DNA from: an uncultured Collinsella sp.
GTDB taxonomy: Bacteria; Actinomycetota; Coriobacteriia; Coriobacteriales; Coriobacteriaceae
DNA length: 11,518 nt
Direction: 5' to 3'
NCBI GenBank assembly: GCA_934646865.1
Contig: CAKUEU010000056.1
Coordinates: 1 to 11,518 of the forward strand
The position numbers were made by a program, and so were the translations under genes. Positions 1 to 6,993 of this stretch are shown here, piece by piece; positions within the stretch are counted from its first letter, which is position 1, and every line of letters starts with the position of its first letter. The notes under the pieces are model-generated. The model saw only the letters and a list, made by a program, of their open reading frames with translations. It searched no databases and had not been told where the DNA came from.

Positions 1-2018
1 CTGCGGGCCTTCACGTTGTCGCGCAGCTGCATGCCCATGTACTCGTGCACCAGGGCGCGGCAGGTGGGGTCGAGCACGGGGAAGGCGATCTCCACGCGGT
101 GCTCGGTGTTACGCGTCATCATGTCGGCGGAGCTCAGGTAGATCATGTCCGAGTCCACGCCAAAGGCGTACACACGTGCATGCTCCAAAAAGCGTCCGAC
201 AATGGAGCGAACATGCACGTTTTCGGTCTTGCCTGGGACGCCGGGCTTGAGGCACGAGATGCCGCGGATGATCATGTCCACGCGGACTCCTGCGCACGAT
301 GCCTCGGCGATCTTGTCGATAACCTCGCGGTCGGTGAGCGAGTTGAGCTTAAAGAACACACGGGCGGGCTCGCCGGCAAGGGCGCGCTGAATCTCGCGGT
401 CCAGACCGCGCATGATGAGCGGCTTAAGGCCGACGGGCGCCACGCCCAGGAAGCGATAATCTCCGCGCAGGTTGCCCAGTGACAGGTTGCGGAAGAACAG
501 GTTGGCGTCCTCACCGATGCCGGGATGGGCGGTCATGAGCATAAAGTCGCTGTAGAGCTTGGCCGTCTTTTCGTTAAAGTTGCCGGTGCCCAACAGCGTC
601 AGGCGCGTAAGCGCCATGCCCTCGCGATAGGTGAGCTGGCAGATCTTGGAGTGGCATTTAAAGCCCTCAGAGCCGTAGATGACGGTGCAGCCGGCCTCTT
701 CCAGGCGCTCGGCCCACTCGATGTTGTTCTGCTCGTCGAAGCGGGCGCGGAGCTCCATAAGCACCGTGACCTCTTTGCCGTTCTCGGCGGCGTCGATGAG
801 CGACTCGCACAGGCGGCTCTGCTTGGCCACGCGGTAGAGCGTGATGCGCAACGAGATGCACTCGGGGTCGTAGGCTGCCTCGTGAACCAGGTCCAAGAAC
901 GGGTTCATGGCCTCATAGGGATAAAAGAGCAGCTTGTCGTGCTGCAGCACCTGCTCGCGGATGGAACGGGTCATGTCGATGGTGGGGTTGGGCTGCGGTT
1001 TGAACGGCGTAAAGAGCAGCTCGTTGCGCAGGTGCTCGGGAATCTTACCCTCAATGCCAAAGACATAGCCCAGATCGAGCGGGATATCGCAAGTAAAGAC
1101 CGAGCGGCGCGAAAGCTCGAGTGCCTTGCGGATGGTCTTGAGTGTTTGCTTCTCGAGCGAGCCCGAGACGGCGAGCACTACCGGCTGCAGGCGCAGGCGC
1201 TTCTTGAGGATGCGCTTCATGTGCTGGCGGTAGTCCTCTTCCTCCTCGACGCCCTCGCCGTCCGGATCGATGTCGGCGTTGCGGGTGACGCGGATGAGCG
1301 CGCGGTCGAGCGGCTTATAGGAGCCAAAGCAACTGTCCAGGCAGGCGAGGATGACGTCCTCGAGCAAGATGTAGGAGTAGGTGCCGGTGGGCGAGGGGAT
1401 CTCGACCACGCGGTTCATCGAGGCGGGAATCTCGATGAGGCCCAGCAGGCTCTCCTCGTCGGTGACACCGTCCAGGCCGCAAGCCAGGTAGAGTGCACCG
1501 TTACGCAGGTTGGGGAAGGGGTGGCGCGGGTCGATGACCAACGGCGAGATGACCGGCGACACGTAGGCCTGGAAGTAGCGGGTGACAAAGGTGCGCTCCT
1601 CGGGCGTAAGCGAATCGACGCGCGCGCGGTGAACACCCAGGGCGTCGAGCTTGCCCTCGATGCTCTTGAAAATGGACTCCCAGCGGTCGAGGAGCCCGGG
1701 CAGCTCCGCCACGACGGCTTCGACCTGCTCAGAGGCAGTCATATTACTCTTGTTGTCGACGGGTTGCTTTTTGAGTTCGGCCAGGTCGGACAGGCCGCCC
1801 ACGCGGACCATAAGGAACTCGTCGAGGTTGGACTCGAAGATCGAGACGAACTTTAGGCGCTCGAACAGCGGCACGGACTCATCGAAAGCCTCATCGAGCA
1901 CGCGGTTGTCAAAGCGTAGCCAGCTGAGCTCTCGATTCTGCGTGTACGAGAAGTCGCGCGGCGGCTTGCGCAGCTTTGCGGCGGCTTGCTTCTTTTCGAT
2001 TTTGCTCGGCATATGCAT
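1..2018 (-). CDS. ppk1: Polyphosphate kinase 1, C-terminus cut by window edge
   Basis: The minus-strand frame is open from an ATG at 2018 to the window edge (672 codons, no stop), so the gene is partial only at its 3' end. PPK1 reversibly moves the terminal phosphate of ATP onto polyphosphate chains. Family marks seen: HPFPNLRNGALYL near residues 166-178, SLRITLYRVA near 389-398, the first active-site histidine in CHSKIC (His456) and the second in GRFLEHARVYAF (His613). These two match E. coli His435 and His592 with the same +21 offset, which predicts about 35-40 missing C-terminal residues. I chose the ATG at 2018 over the in-frame ATG at 2012 because a GGGGA tract lies about 12 nt upstream of it; an in-frame stop lies just beyond. 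It is divergent from the arc genes; a functional tie is not shown. Confidence 0.97.
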   Translation of the reverse strand, partial: MHMPSKIEKKQAAAKLRKPPRDFSYTQNRELSWLRFDNRVLDEAFDESVPLFERLKFVSIFESNLDEFLMVRVGGLSDLAELKKQPVDNKSNMTASEQVEAVVAELPGLLDRWESIFKSIEGKLDALGVHRARVDSLTPEERTFVTRYFQAYVSPVISPLVIDPRHPFPNLRNGALYLACGLDGVTDEESLLGLIEIPASMNRVVEIPSPTGTYSYILLEDVILACLDSCFGSYKPLDRALIRVTRNADIDPDGEGVEEEEDYRQHMKRILKKRLRLQPVVLAVSGSLEKQTLKTIRKALELSRRSVFTCDIPLDLGYVFGIEGKIPEHLRNELLFTPFKPQPNPTIDMTRSIREQVLQHDKLLFYPYEAMNPFLDLVHEAAYDPECISLRITLYRVAKQSRLCESLIDAAENGKEVTVLMELRARFDEQNNIEWAERLEEAGCTVIYGSEGFKCHSKICQLTYREGMALTRLTLLGTGNFNEKTAKLYSDFMLMTAHPGIGEDANLFFRNLSLGNLRGDYRFLGVAPVGLKPLIMRGLDREIQRALAGEPARVFFKLNSLTDREVIDKIAEASCAGVRVDMIIRGISCLKPGVPGKTENVHVRSIVGRFLEHARVYAFGVDSDMIYLSSADMMTRNTEHRVEIAFPVLDPTCRALVHEYMGMQLRDNVKAR

Positions 2019-2047
2019 CTGTCCGTTCAGTCCCCACAGGGGACGGT

Positions 2048-2075
2048 AGCCTAACACTAATCACTATTGTCTCAA
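2048..2075 (-). promoter_or_regulatory. Possible ppk1 promoter
   Basis: On the minus strand TTGAGA (2075-2070) and TAGGCT (2053-2048), the latter preceded by TG as in an extended -10, are 16 bp apart. Transcription would start near 2041, about 23 nt before the ppk1 ATG. The -10 is a weak match, so this is a candidate only. Confidence 0.35.
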
Positions 2076-2105
2076 TTTAGTCGACTTGTGGCACGGACGT
2101 ATCGC

Positions 2106-2115
2106 GTGAACGGTA
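2106..2115 (-). promoter_or_regulatory. Single TACCGTTCAC box between ppk1 and arcA
   Basis: Read on the minus strand this is TACCGTTCAC, the same core (CCGTTC) found as spaced pairs upstream of both arcA genes. No partner is present 21 bp away on either side. The remaining sequence from 2116 to 2206 shows no gene or convincing site. Confidence 0.3.
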
Positions 2116-2206
2116 TCTTTACCTACTTCTTACGCGCACAAGTTATTGAACTAACGCCCGAAGAGTTGTGCAAGCAATCTATATCCTCACTCAACTGGTG
2201 AGAATA

Positions 2207-2245
2207 TATGAATAAGAATAAGTAGGTGCTGAATATTATCCAAGT
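2207..2245 (+). promoter_or_regulatory. Paired ArgR-like boxes upstream of arcA copy 1
   Basis: Two AT-rich segments, 2207-2224 and 2228-2245, each carry TGAATA, with the TGAAT cores at 2209 and 2230, that is 21 bp apart. Known ArgR/AhrC operators are two 18-bp boxes separated by about 3 bp, with TGAAT half-sites, so the arrangement fits. The inverted ATTCA halves are poor (the second box reads TGAATATTATCCA). The same pair occurs at the same distance (360 bp) from arcA copy 2. ArgR is the usual arginine-responsive regulator of deiminase genes in Gram-positive bacteria; its role here is inferred. Confidence 0.45.
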
Positions 2246-2420
2246 TACATCGAATCGTAGGCAGACGTTAGTTATATACAGAAAACCGATTTAGCTATGC
2301 AATTCCGAATCATGAATTTCTTTGTTCGATCGCTTGCGATTCTTAAGAAAAAAGAGCGTCTAGCTTTAAATTTCTGCTTTACAAAGCCGAAGTACATCAT
2401 GGGGAATCATATGCGATATA

Positions 2421-2447
2421 CCGTTCATCGAACTTTGCTGACCGTTC
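2421..2447 (+). promoter_or_regulatory. CCGTTC direct-repeat operator, arcA copy 1
   Basis: CCGTTC occurs at 2421-2426 and again at 2442-2447, exactly 21 bp apart, two helical turns. The proximal box starts 39 bp before the TATAAC element, so the pair would sit at about -50 and -70 from the transcript start, a usual place for an activator. The copy upstream of arcA 2 has the same spacing and the same distance, although the bases between the boxes differ. The binding protein is unknown. Confidence 0.55.
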
Positions 2448-2457
2448 GGGGGCGAGG

Positions 2458-2486
2458 TGGAATTACAGGTGCATTTTGGATATAAC
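2458..2486 (+). promoter_or_regulatory. arcA copy 1 promoter (-35/-10)
   Basis: TATAAC at 2481-2486, inside the conserved string TTTTGGATATAA, is the likely -10. TGGAAT at 2458-2463 stands 17 bp upstream and is a poor -35, as expected for an activated promoter. The second arcA has TGGAAG-17-TATAAA at the same distance from its ATG (88 bp from -10 to ATG in both), which is the main support. Confidence 0.6.
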
Positions 2487-2503
2487 TAGAGCTGTCAGCA
2501 AGC

Positions 2504-2552
2504 AGCGTCCCAAACGGAGGGGCGCTGATACATTCGGCCAGTAAGGCCCGAA
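2504..2552 (+). promoter_or_regulatory. Structured 5' leader of arcA copy 1, two hairpins
   Basis: Hairpin 1 pairs AGCGTCCC (2504-2511) with GGGGCGCT (2519-2526) around the 7-nt loop AAACGGA. Hairpin 2 pairs TTCGGCC (2533-2539) with GGCCCGAA (2545-2552), with one bulged C and a 5-nt loop. The leader of arcA copy 2 forms the same two hairpins from a different sequence, with the same bulge. The hairpins end just before the ribosome binding site, so they could affect translation or mRNA life. No known riboswitch class is recognised. Confidence 0.5.
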
Positions 2553-2553
2553 A

Positions 2554-2566
2554 GAAAGGTAGGAGG
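2554..2566 (+). promoter_or_regulatory. Tandem Shine-Dalgarno of arcA copy 1
   Basis: Two ribosome-binding motifs are seen: GAAAGG (2554-2559), 9 nt before the ATG, and AGGAGG (2561-2566), only 2 nt before it. The stronger motif is unusually close to the start codon, so the upstream one may be what is used. The arrangement is identical in front of arcA copy 2. Confidence 0.6.
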
Positions 2567-2568
2567 CC

Positions 2569-3810
2569 ATGACGAAAGGTCTGCACGTGCCTTCCGAGAT
2601 CGGCAAGCTCAGGAAGGTCTGCCTGCACCGTCCCGGCGACGAGCTCCTCAACCTGCCGCCCGACGAGCTCGAGCGACTCCTGTTCGACGACGTCCCGTTC
2701 CTGGAGGTCGCACAGCAGGAGCACGACACCTTCGCCCAGATCCTGAGGGACCAGGGCGTGGAGGTCCTCTATCTCGAGAACCTCGTCGCGGAGGTGTTCG
2801 ACCAGGTCCCCGGCGCCCGCGCCGAGTTCACCGACCAGTACATCGCCGAGGCAGGCATCCGCGGCCAGCACATGCCGCAGATCGTCCGCGAGAAGCTGGA
2901 CTCCATCGAGGACAACCTCGAGTTCGTCAAGAAGACCATGGCCGGCATGACCAAGTCCGAGATCGAGATGCCCCTCACGGCCTCCACGACCCTCGACTCC
3001 CTGGTCAACTCCGAGTCCGAGTCCGACCTGATCATCGACCCGATGCCCAACCTCTACTTCACCCGCGACCCGTTCGCGGTCGTCGGCGAGGGCGTCAACC
3101 TCAACCGCATGTACTCGGTCACCCGCAACCGCGAGACCCTGTACGGCAAGTACATCTTCAAGTACCACCCCGACTACAAGGACGTCTCGCTGTACTTCCG
3201 CCGCGACTGCCAGTTCCACACCGAGGGCGGCGACGTGCTGAACATCAACGAGAAGACCCTCGCCGTCGGCATCTCCCAGCGCACCCAGGCCGCCGCGATC
3301 GACGTCATGGCCCAGAACATCTTCTGGAACTCCGACTCCAAGGTCGAGCGCATCCTGGCCTTCGACATCCCGGTCTCGCGCGCCTTCATGCACCTCGACA
3401 CGGTCTTCACCCAGATCGACGTCGATAAGTTCACGATCCACCCCGCCATCATGGGCACCCTGCGCGTCTACGAGCTGACCGCCGGCAAGAACCCGGGCGA
3501 CGTGAACATCCGCCTGATCGAGGACACCCTCGAGCACGTCCTGGAGGACGCCACCGGCGTCGACCAGGTCAAGCTGATCCCCTGCGGCGGCGGCGACCCG
3601 ATCGCGGCCTCCCGCGAGCAGTGGAACGACGGCTCCAACACCCTGTGCGTCGAGCCCGGCAAGATCTGCGTCTACGCCCGCAACACCGTCACCAACGACG
3701 TGCTGTACAAGGAGGGCCTGGACCTTCTCGTCGTGCCCTCCGCCGAGCTCTCCCGCGGCCGCGGCGGCCCGCGCTGCATGAGCATGCCCTTCTGGCGCGA
3801 GGACCTCTAA
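2569..3810 (+). CDS. arcA: Arginine deiminase, copy 1
   Basis: The 413-residue cytoplasmic enzyme hydrolyses L-arginine to L-citrulline and ammonia, the first step of the deiminase pathway, giving energy and acid protection. Length is normal for the family. Active-site marks are all present: FTRDP (164-168, Asp167), EGGD (219-222, Glu219), MHLDTVF with His275 and Asp277, and the nucleophile Cys403 in GGPRCMSMPF near the C-terminus. It is the first gene of an arcA-arcD-arcT unit and has its own promoter, operator pair and structured leader. Codon use is more extreme (almost all C/G-ending) than in the arcD gene that follows, which suggests very high expression. The protein is identical to that of arcA copy 2. 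Confidence 0.98.
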   Translation: MTKGLHVPSEIGKLRKVCLHRPGDELLNLPPDELERLLFDDVPFLEVAQQEHDTFAQILRDQGVEVLYLENLVAEVFDQVPGARAEFTDQYIAEAGIRGQHMPQIVREKLDSIEDNLEFVKKTMAGMTKSEIEMPLTASTTLDSLVNSESESDLIIDPMPNLYFTRDPFAVVGEGVNLNRMYSVTRNRETLYGKYIFKYHPDYKDVSLYFRRDCQFHTEGGDVLNINEKTLAVGISQRTQAAAIDVMAQNIFWNSDSKVERILAFDIPVSRAFMHLDTVFTQIDVDKFTIHPAIMGTLRVYELTAGKNPGDVNIRLIEDTLEHVLEDATGVDQVKLIPCGGGDPIAASREQWNDGSNTLCVEPGKICVYARNTVTNDVLYKEGLDLLVVPSAELSRGRGGPRCMSMPFWREDL

Positions 3811-3871
3811 GGTCTTCAAGGACCCGTACAGGTCTTAATACATACATCTAGCTGCTATTAGATGTCTCCCA

Positions 3872-3904
3872 TTGGGGCGGTGCGGATCTTTCGCACCGCC
3901 CCAA
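3872..3904 (+). terminator. Strong hairpin between arcA copy 1 and arcD
   Basis: A perfect 13-bp GC-rich stem (3872-3884 with 3892-3904) has a 7-nt loop. It is followed by ACTTCTTTA rather than a clean T-run, so it may be a leaky terminator or a 3'-end stabiliser giving more arcA than arcD message. An in-frame ATG at 3862 lies just upstream of this stem and is unlikely to be the arcD start. Confidence 0.6.
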
Positions 3905-3948
3905 ACTTCTTTAATGACGTTAAATTAACAACAGATAAGGTGACCGTT

Positions 3949-5427
3949 ATGTCTAAAGACAGTCACGTCGACAACCCCAACGGTGTCGGCTTTTTTGGCC
4001 TTGTCGGCATGGTCGTTTCCTCCTGCATCGGCACGGGCGTGTTCGCTCTGACCGGTCAGCTCGCTAACGTCGCTTCCCCCGGTGCCGCACTCGTCGCTTG
4101 GGTCGTTTGCGGCCTGGGCTTTTTGATGCTGGCGCTCTCGCTTGCCAACATCGGCTCCAAGCGCCCCGATCTCGATGGCGCTTGCGCCTATGCCGAGGAG
4201 GGCTTTGGCCCCTTCCACGGATTTATTTCGGGCTGGGGCTATTGGCTTTCGGCCTGGCTCGGTAACGTCGGATTTGGCACCATGATCGCTCAGGTTCTGG
4301 GTTCCGATTATTGCCTGGGCACGATCATGCCCGGCGTGTTCTCGGATCCTGTGACCGGTAACCCTGCCGTCGTCGGCGTCGTTGTCGTGTCGCTCGTCCT
4401 GTGGGGCATCACCTTCCTGGTCATTCGCGGCGTCGAGAGCGCTGCGGCATTCAACGCGATCGTCATGGTCATTAAGATTGCCTCCATCCTGCTGTTCATC
4501 GCGTTCTCCTGCTTTGCCTTTAACGCCGGCGTGTTCACCGCCGATTTCTGGGGTACCGCTGCGCGCAACGCCACGATCGTCGCCGCGAACGATGTTGAGC
4601 TCGGAAGCGTTGCCAACCAGGTCACGCAGTGCATCCTCATCATGATGTGGGTCTTCATCGGCGTCGAGGGCGCTTCGGTCATGTCCGGTCGCGCCAAGCG
4701 TAAGAGTGAGGTCGGCTCCGCCACCATCATCGGCCTGATCGTTCTGCTGACCCTCTATATCGGCGCTTCCGTCATTCCGTATGGCGTTGTGGATTACGCC
4801 GACCTGGTTGCGGCTCCCAAGCCCGCCACCATTACCGTGTTCGAGCAGCTTGCTCCCGGCTGGGGCGGCGCTTTCATCTCCTGGGCTATCATCATCTCGG
4901 TGTGCGGGTCCTGGCTGTCCTTTACCATGCTTCCCGCCGAGGTCTCCTCGATGATGGCCGATCACGGCCTGCTGCCCAAGTCGTGGGGCGAGGTCAACGC
5001 CAAGGGCGCTCCGCAGATGGCCCTGATTATCGTCGGTGCACTGACCGAGGCATTCATCATCATCGCAACGTTTGCCGCCGACGCCTACACCTTCGCCATC
5101 TCCATGTGCACCGTGACCATCGTCGTCACCTGGGCCTATGCCGCGGCGTATCAGGTTAAGTTCTCCCGTGAGCGCGGCGAGACGGGCCAGATGCTCATCG
5201 GTATCCTTGCCCTGGTGTTCCAGGTCGTGGGCGTGCTCTTTACCGGCTGGGGCTTCCTGCTGCTGGCCTGCCTGGGCTATATCCCCGGCTTCCTGTTCTA
5301 TCGCAAGGCGCTCTCCGAGTCCGGTCAGTCCATGGGTAAGGGACAGGTCATCTGCGCGGTCGTTATCGCCATCCTGGGCATCATCTCGATTCCCATGACC
5401 TTTGCCGGCATCATCCCCGTGTTCTAG
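3949..5427 (+). CDS. arcD: APC-family arginine/ornithine antiporter
   Basis: A 492-residue, very hydrophobic protein of the amino acid-polyamine-organocation superfamily, basic amino acid antiporter group. The helix-1 substrate signature SSCIGTGVF (24-32) and the following pattern of about twelve membrane helices are seen; RGVESAAAFNAIVMVIKI marks helix 6 in ArcD-like antiporters (about residues 163-180). It would exchange external arginine for ornithine at the membrane; exchange for citrulline is possible here because the unit lacks arcB. I chose the ATG at 3949 because AAGGTG lies 7 nt before it; the longer frame from 3862 would start inside the arcA-arcD hairpin region. It is 16 bp from the aminotransferase gene, so the two are co-transcribed. 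Confidence 0.9.
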   Translation: MSKDSHVDNPNGVGFFGLVGMVVSSCIGTGVFALTGQLANVASPGAALVAWVVCGLGFLMLALSLANIGSKRPDLDGACAYAEEGFGPFHGFISGWGYWLSAWLGNVGFGTMIAQVLGSDYCLGTIMPGVFSDPVTGNPAVVGVVVVSLVLWGITFLVIRGVESAAAFNAIVMVIKIASILLFIAFSCFAFNAGVFTADFWGTAARNATIVAANDVELGSVANQVTQCILIMMWVFIGVEGASVMSGRAKRKSEVGSATIIGLIVLLTLYIGASVIPYGVVDYADLVAAPKPATITVFEQLAPGWGGAFISWAIIISVCGSWLSFTMLPAEVSSMMADHGLLPKSWGEVNAKGAPQMALIIVGALTEAFIIIATFAADAYTFAISMCTVTIVVTWAYAAAYQVKFSRERGETGQMLIGILALVFQVVGVLFTGWGFLLLACLGYIPGFLFYRKALSESGQSMGKGQVICAVVIAILGIISIPMTFAGIIPVF

Positions 5428-5443
5428 CGATTGGAGCCTAGCC

Positions 5444-6568
5444 ATGGATATCAAGACGATCGGCGTTGAGGAGTGGCTCAACGTTTGGGAGAAGAGCGCT
5501 ACGTGGGATATCGCCCAGTCGACGATCTCGTCGCTCACCATGGGCGAGCTGCGCGCGCTCGACGAGCAGGACGGCGCCACGTTCTACGAGCGCCTGGACC
5601 GCGAGAAGATGAACTACGGCTGGATCGAGGGCTCGCCCGACTTTAAGGCCGAGGTCGCCAAACTCTATCGTCGCGAGGTCAATCCCGATCATATTCTGCA
5701 GACCAACGGCTGCACGGGCGCGAACCTCAATGCCATCATGGCGGTGGTCGAGCCCGGCGACCATGTCATCGCCGAGTGGCCCACCTATGCGCCGCTCTAC
5801 GAGATTCCGCGTACGTTGGGCGCCGAGGTCGAGTACTGGGAGCTTCGCGAGGAGCTCGGCTGGAAGCCCGATATCGAGGAGCTCAAGCGCCTGGTGCGTC
5901 CCAACACCAAGCTCATCTGCATCAACAACGCATCGAACCCCATCGGTACGGTGCTCGATGCCGATACGCTCGGCCAGATTGCCGAGATCGCCCGCTCGGT
6001 GGGCGCCTACGTGCTGTGCGACGAGGTGTACCTACCGCTCGAGAACACCGAGTCCTTCATGTCGATGGCCGACGTGTACGAGAAGGCCATCGTCACCAAC
6101 TCCGTGTCCAAGACCTATTCGACGCCTGCGGCCCGCGTGGGCTGGGTTGTGGCCGACGAAGAGGTGTCTAACCGCATCCGCACCTATCGTGACTACACCA
6201 TGATCTGCGGCGGCGTGTTCAACGACGCCCTGGCAACCTACGTGCTCGAGCACAAGGACAAGATCCTCGAGCGCAACCGCAAGATCGTGTTTGGCAATCG
6301 CGATATCGCGCAGGCGTGGATCGATACGCAGCACCGTGTCTCCTGGACGGCCCCGCAAGGCGTTTCCACCTCGTTTATCCAGCTGGATATCCCTGGGGAC
6401 GACGAGGAGTTCTGCAAGCGCCTGCTGGCCGAGAGGGGGGTGCTGCTGGTGCCCGGCAGCCGCTTTGAGCTTCCCTGCGGTGCACGCCTGGGTTACTGCG
6501 CGAGCGAGGACGTTCTGCGCGAGGGCTTAAGGCTTTTGGGCGAGGCGCTGGCGGAGTTCGATCGCTAG
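5444..6568 (+). CDS. arcT: PLP-dependent aminotransferase, ArcT-like
   Basis: A 374-residue fold-type I aminotransferase (class I/II). Visible marks are YGWIEGSPDFK (58-68), NGCTGAN (88-94), Asn165 in NASNPIG, CDEVY with Asp193, the PLP lysine Lys223 in SVSKTYS, ARVGW with Arg231, and Arg348 in ARLGY, expected to hold the substrate carboxylate. TTGGAG (5431-5436) sits 7 nt before the ATG. A transaminase named arcT occurs in deiminase clusters of lactobacilli and enterococci, so place and family agree; its substrate is not established there either. NASNPIG departs from the usual NPNNPTG loop. A relationship to capreomycidine-synthase-like enzymes, which act on arginine derivatives, is an alternative I cannot test. 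It is the last gene of unit 1. Confidence 0.8.
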   Translation: MDIKTIGVEEWLNVWEKSATWDIAQSTISSLTMGELRALDEQDGATFYERLDREKMNYGWIEGSPDFKAEVAKLYRREVNPDHILQTNGCTGANLNAIMAVVEPGDHVIAEWPTYAPLYEIPRTLGAEVEYWELREELGWKPDIEELKRLVRPNTKLICINNASNPIGTVLDADTLGQIAEIARSVGAYVLCDEVYLPLENTESFMSMADVYEKAIVTNSVSKTYSTPAARVGWVVADEEVSNRIRTYRDYTMICGGVFNDALATYVLEHKDKILERNRKIVFGNRDIAQAWIDTQHRVSWTAPQGVSTSFIQLDIPGDDEEFCKRLLAERGVLLVPGSRFELPCGARLGYCASEDVLREGLRLLGEALAEFDR

Positions 6569-6615
6569 GATTCCGACGGTCCTCGAAAGCCGTTCATAAC
6601 TGCCTACGATTATCG

Positions 6616-6656
6616 AAAACAGGCCCGTTCCCCACGAGGGGAGCGGGCCTGTTTTT
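6616..6656 (+). terminator. Rho-independent terminator of arcA-arcD-arcT
   Basis: A long stem (6616-6633 with 6638-6655, one G-T pair) around the tetraloop ACGA is flanked by an A-run and a T-run (TTTTT at 6652-6656). It lies 48 bp after the arcT stop and, because of the flanking A-run, could also stop minus-strand transcription. Confidence 0.95.
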
Positions 6657-6734
6657 CTATACCTAGAAGTCAAGTTGTTACAAATGGAGCCGTAGGACAA
6701 GCGAGTATCCGCTGGGCCTTATACTGAGCTTCCG

Positions 6735-6765
6735 GTGAACGGTACCAAGCGTCTGGTAAACGGTA
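6735..6765 (-). promoter_or_regulatory. Inverted CCGTT box pair, 21-bp spacing
   Basis: GTGAACGGTA (6735-6744) and GTAAACGGTA (6756-6765) are 21 bp apart; on the minus strand they read TACCGTTCAC and TACCGTTTAC. They have the core and spacing of the arcA operator pair but the opposite orientation, about 260 bp upstream of the pair at 6994. No minus-strand gene lies next to them. Confidence 0.45.
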
Positions 6766-6779
6766 ATTTGTTTACTAGA

Positions 6780-6818
6780 AATGAATAGGACAAACTTTTT
6801 TCTGAATAAAAATGAAAA
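6780..6818 (+). promoter_or_regulatory. Paired ArgR-like boxes upstream of arcA copy 2
   Basis: TGAAT occurs at 6782 and 6803, 21 bp apart, inside two 18-bp AT-rich segments. The second, TCTGAATAAAAATGAAAA, agrees with the Bacillus ArgR/AhrC box in 13 of 18 positions by my count. Both TGAAT cores are 4573 bp from those at 2209 and 2230, the same offset as the two arcA starts. The site was therefore kept while surrounding bases changed. Confidence 0.5.
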
Positions 6819-6832
6819 TGGTTGAGACGCGG

Positions 6833-6856
6833 TATGAATCGCTAATTCTATTCATA
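6833..6856. promoter_or_regulatory. TATGAAT-N10-ATTCATA dyad
   Basis: A perfect 7-bp inverted repeat with a 10-bp spacer lies 309 to 286 bp upstream of arcA copy 2. It resembles an operator for a dimeric regulator, possibly another ArgR half-site arrangement. No equal dyad is seen at the matching place upstream of arcA copy 1. The rest of 6857-6993 is AT-rich and without a gene; its only other conserved island is TATGCAATT at 6870-6878. Confidence 0.3.
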
Positions 6857-6993
6857 GCTTTATTGGAAATATGCAATTTGAGGGTGGTTTATCAAAGATT
6901 CGTTCCATTCGATATTTGGATTGAAAACACGTTTAAGCACGTAAATACACTTTATTATGACGAAGTGTGCCATGCGTGAAGTATATGTGTATG

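Larger units (their letters stand above)
2545..3811 (+). repeat. Long direct repeat, copy 1 (arcA)
   Basis: This tract is base-for-base the same as 7118-8384 as far as I can read, including synonymous positions: the translations of the sense frame and of antisense frames are the same in both copies. It starts in the leader 24 bp before the ATG and ends one base after the stop codon. No terminal inverted repeats, target duplications or transposase flank it. Confidence 0.93.

Noticed and set aside
525..1856. A 443-codon plus-strand open frame
   Set aside because: It lies opposite ppk1, whose minus-strand translation shows polyphosphate kinase motifs throughout; the plus frame has no recognisable family and its composition is that of a shadow.
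2297..2485. A 62-codon plus-strand frame in the first spacer
   Set aside because: It runs through the CCGTTC boxes and the -10 of arcA, has no good ribosome binding site, and no counterpart in the second spacer.
2425..3819. Long minus-strand frame across arcA copy 1 (and its twin at 7067-8437)
   Set aside because: It is the antisense image of the strongly C/G-ending arcA codons, repetitive in V, G, D and L, without a ribosome binding site or family likeness.
3925..5580. A 551-codon minus-strand frame across arcD
   Set aside because: Rich in D, H, G and N, the expected antisense of membrane-helix codons; the sense strand encodes a clear transporter.
6616..6709. A minus-strand small RNA ending at the two-way terminator
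   Set aside because: A GATACT-like -10 near 6709 can be found, but its distance to the CCGTT pair does not match the arcA arrangement and no -35 is evident; kept only as an idea within the inverted-box finding.
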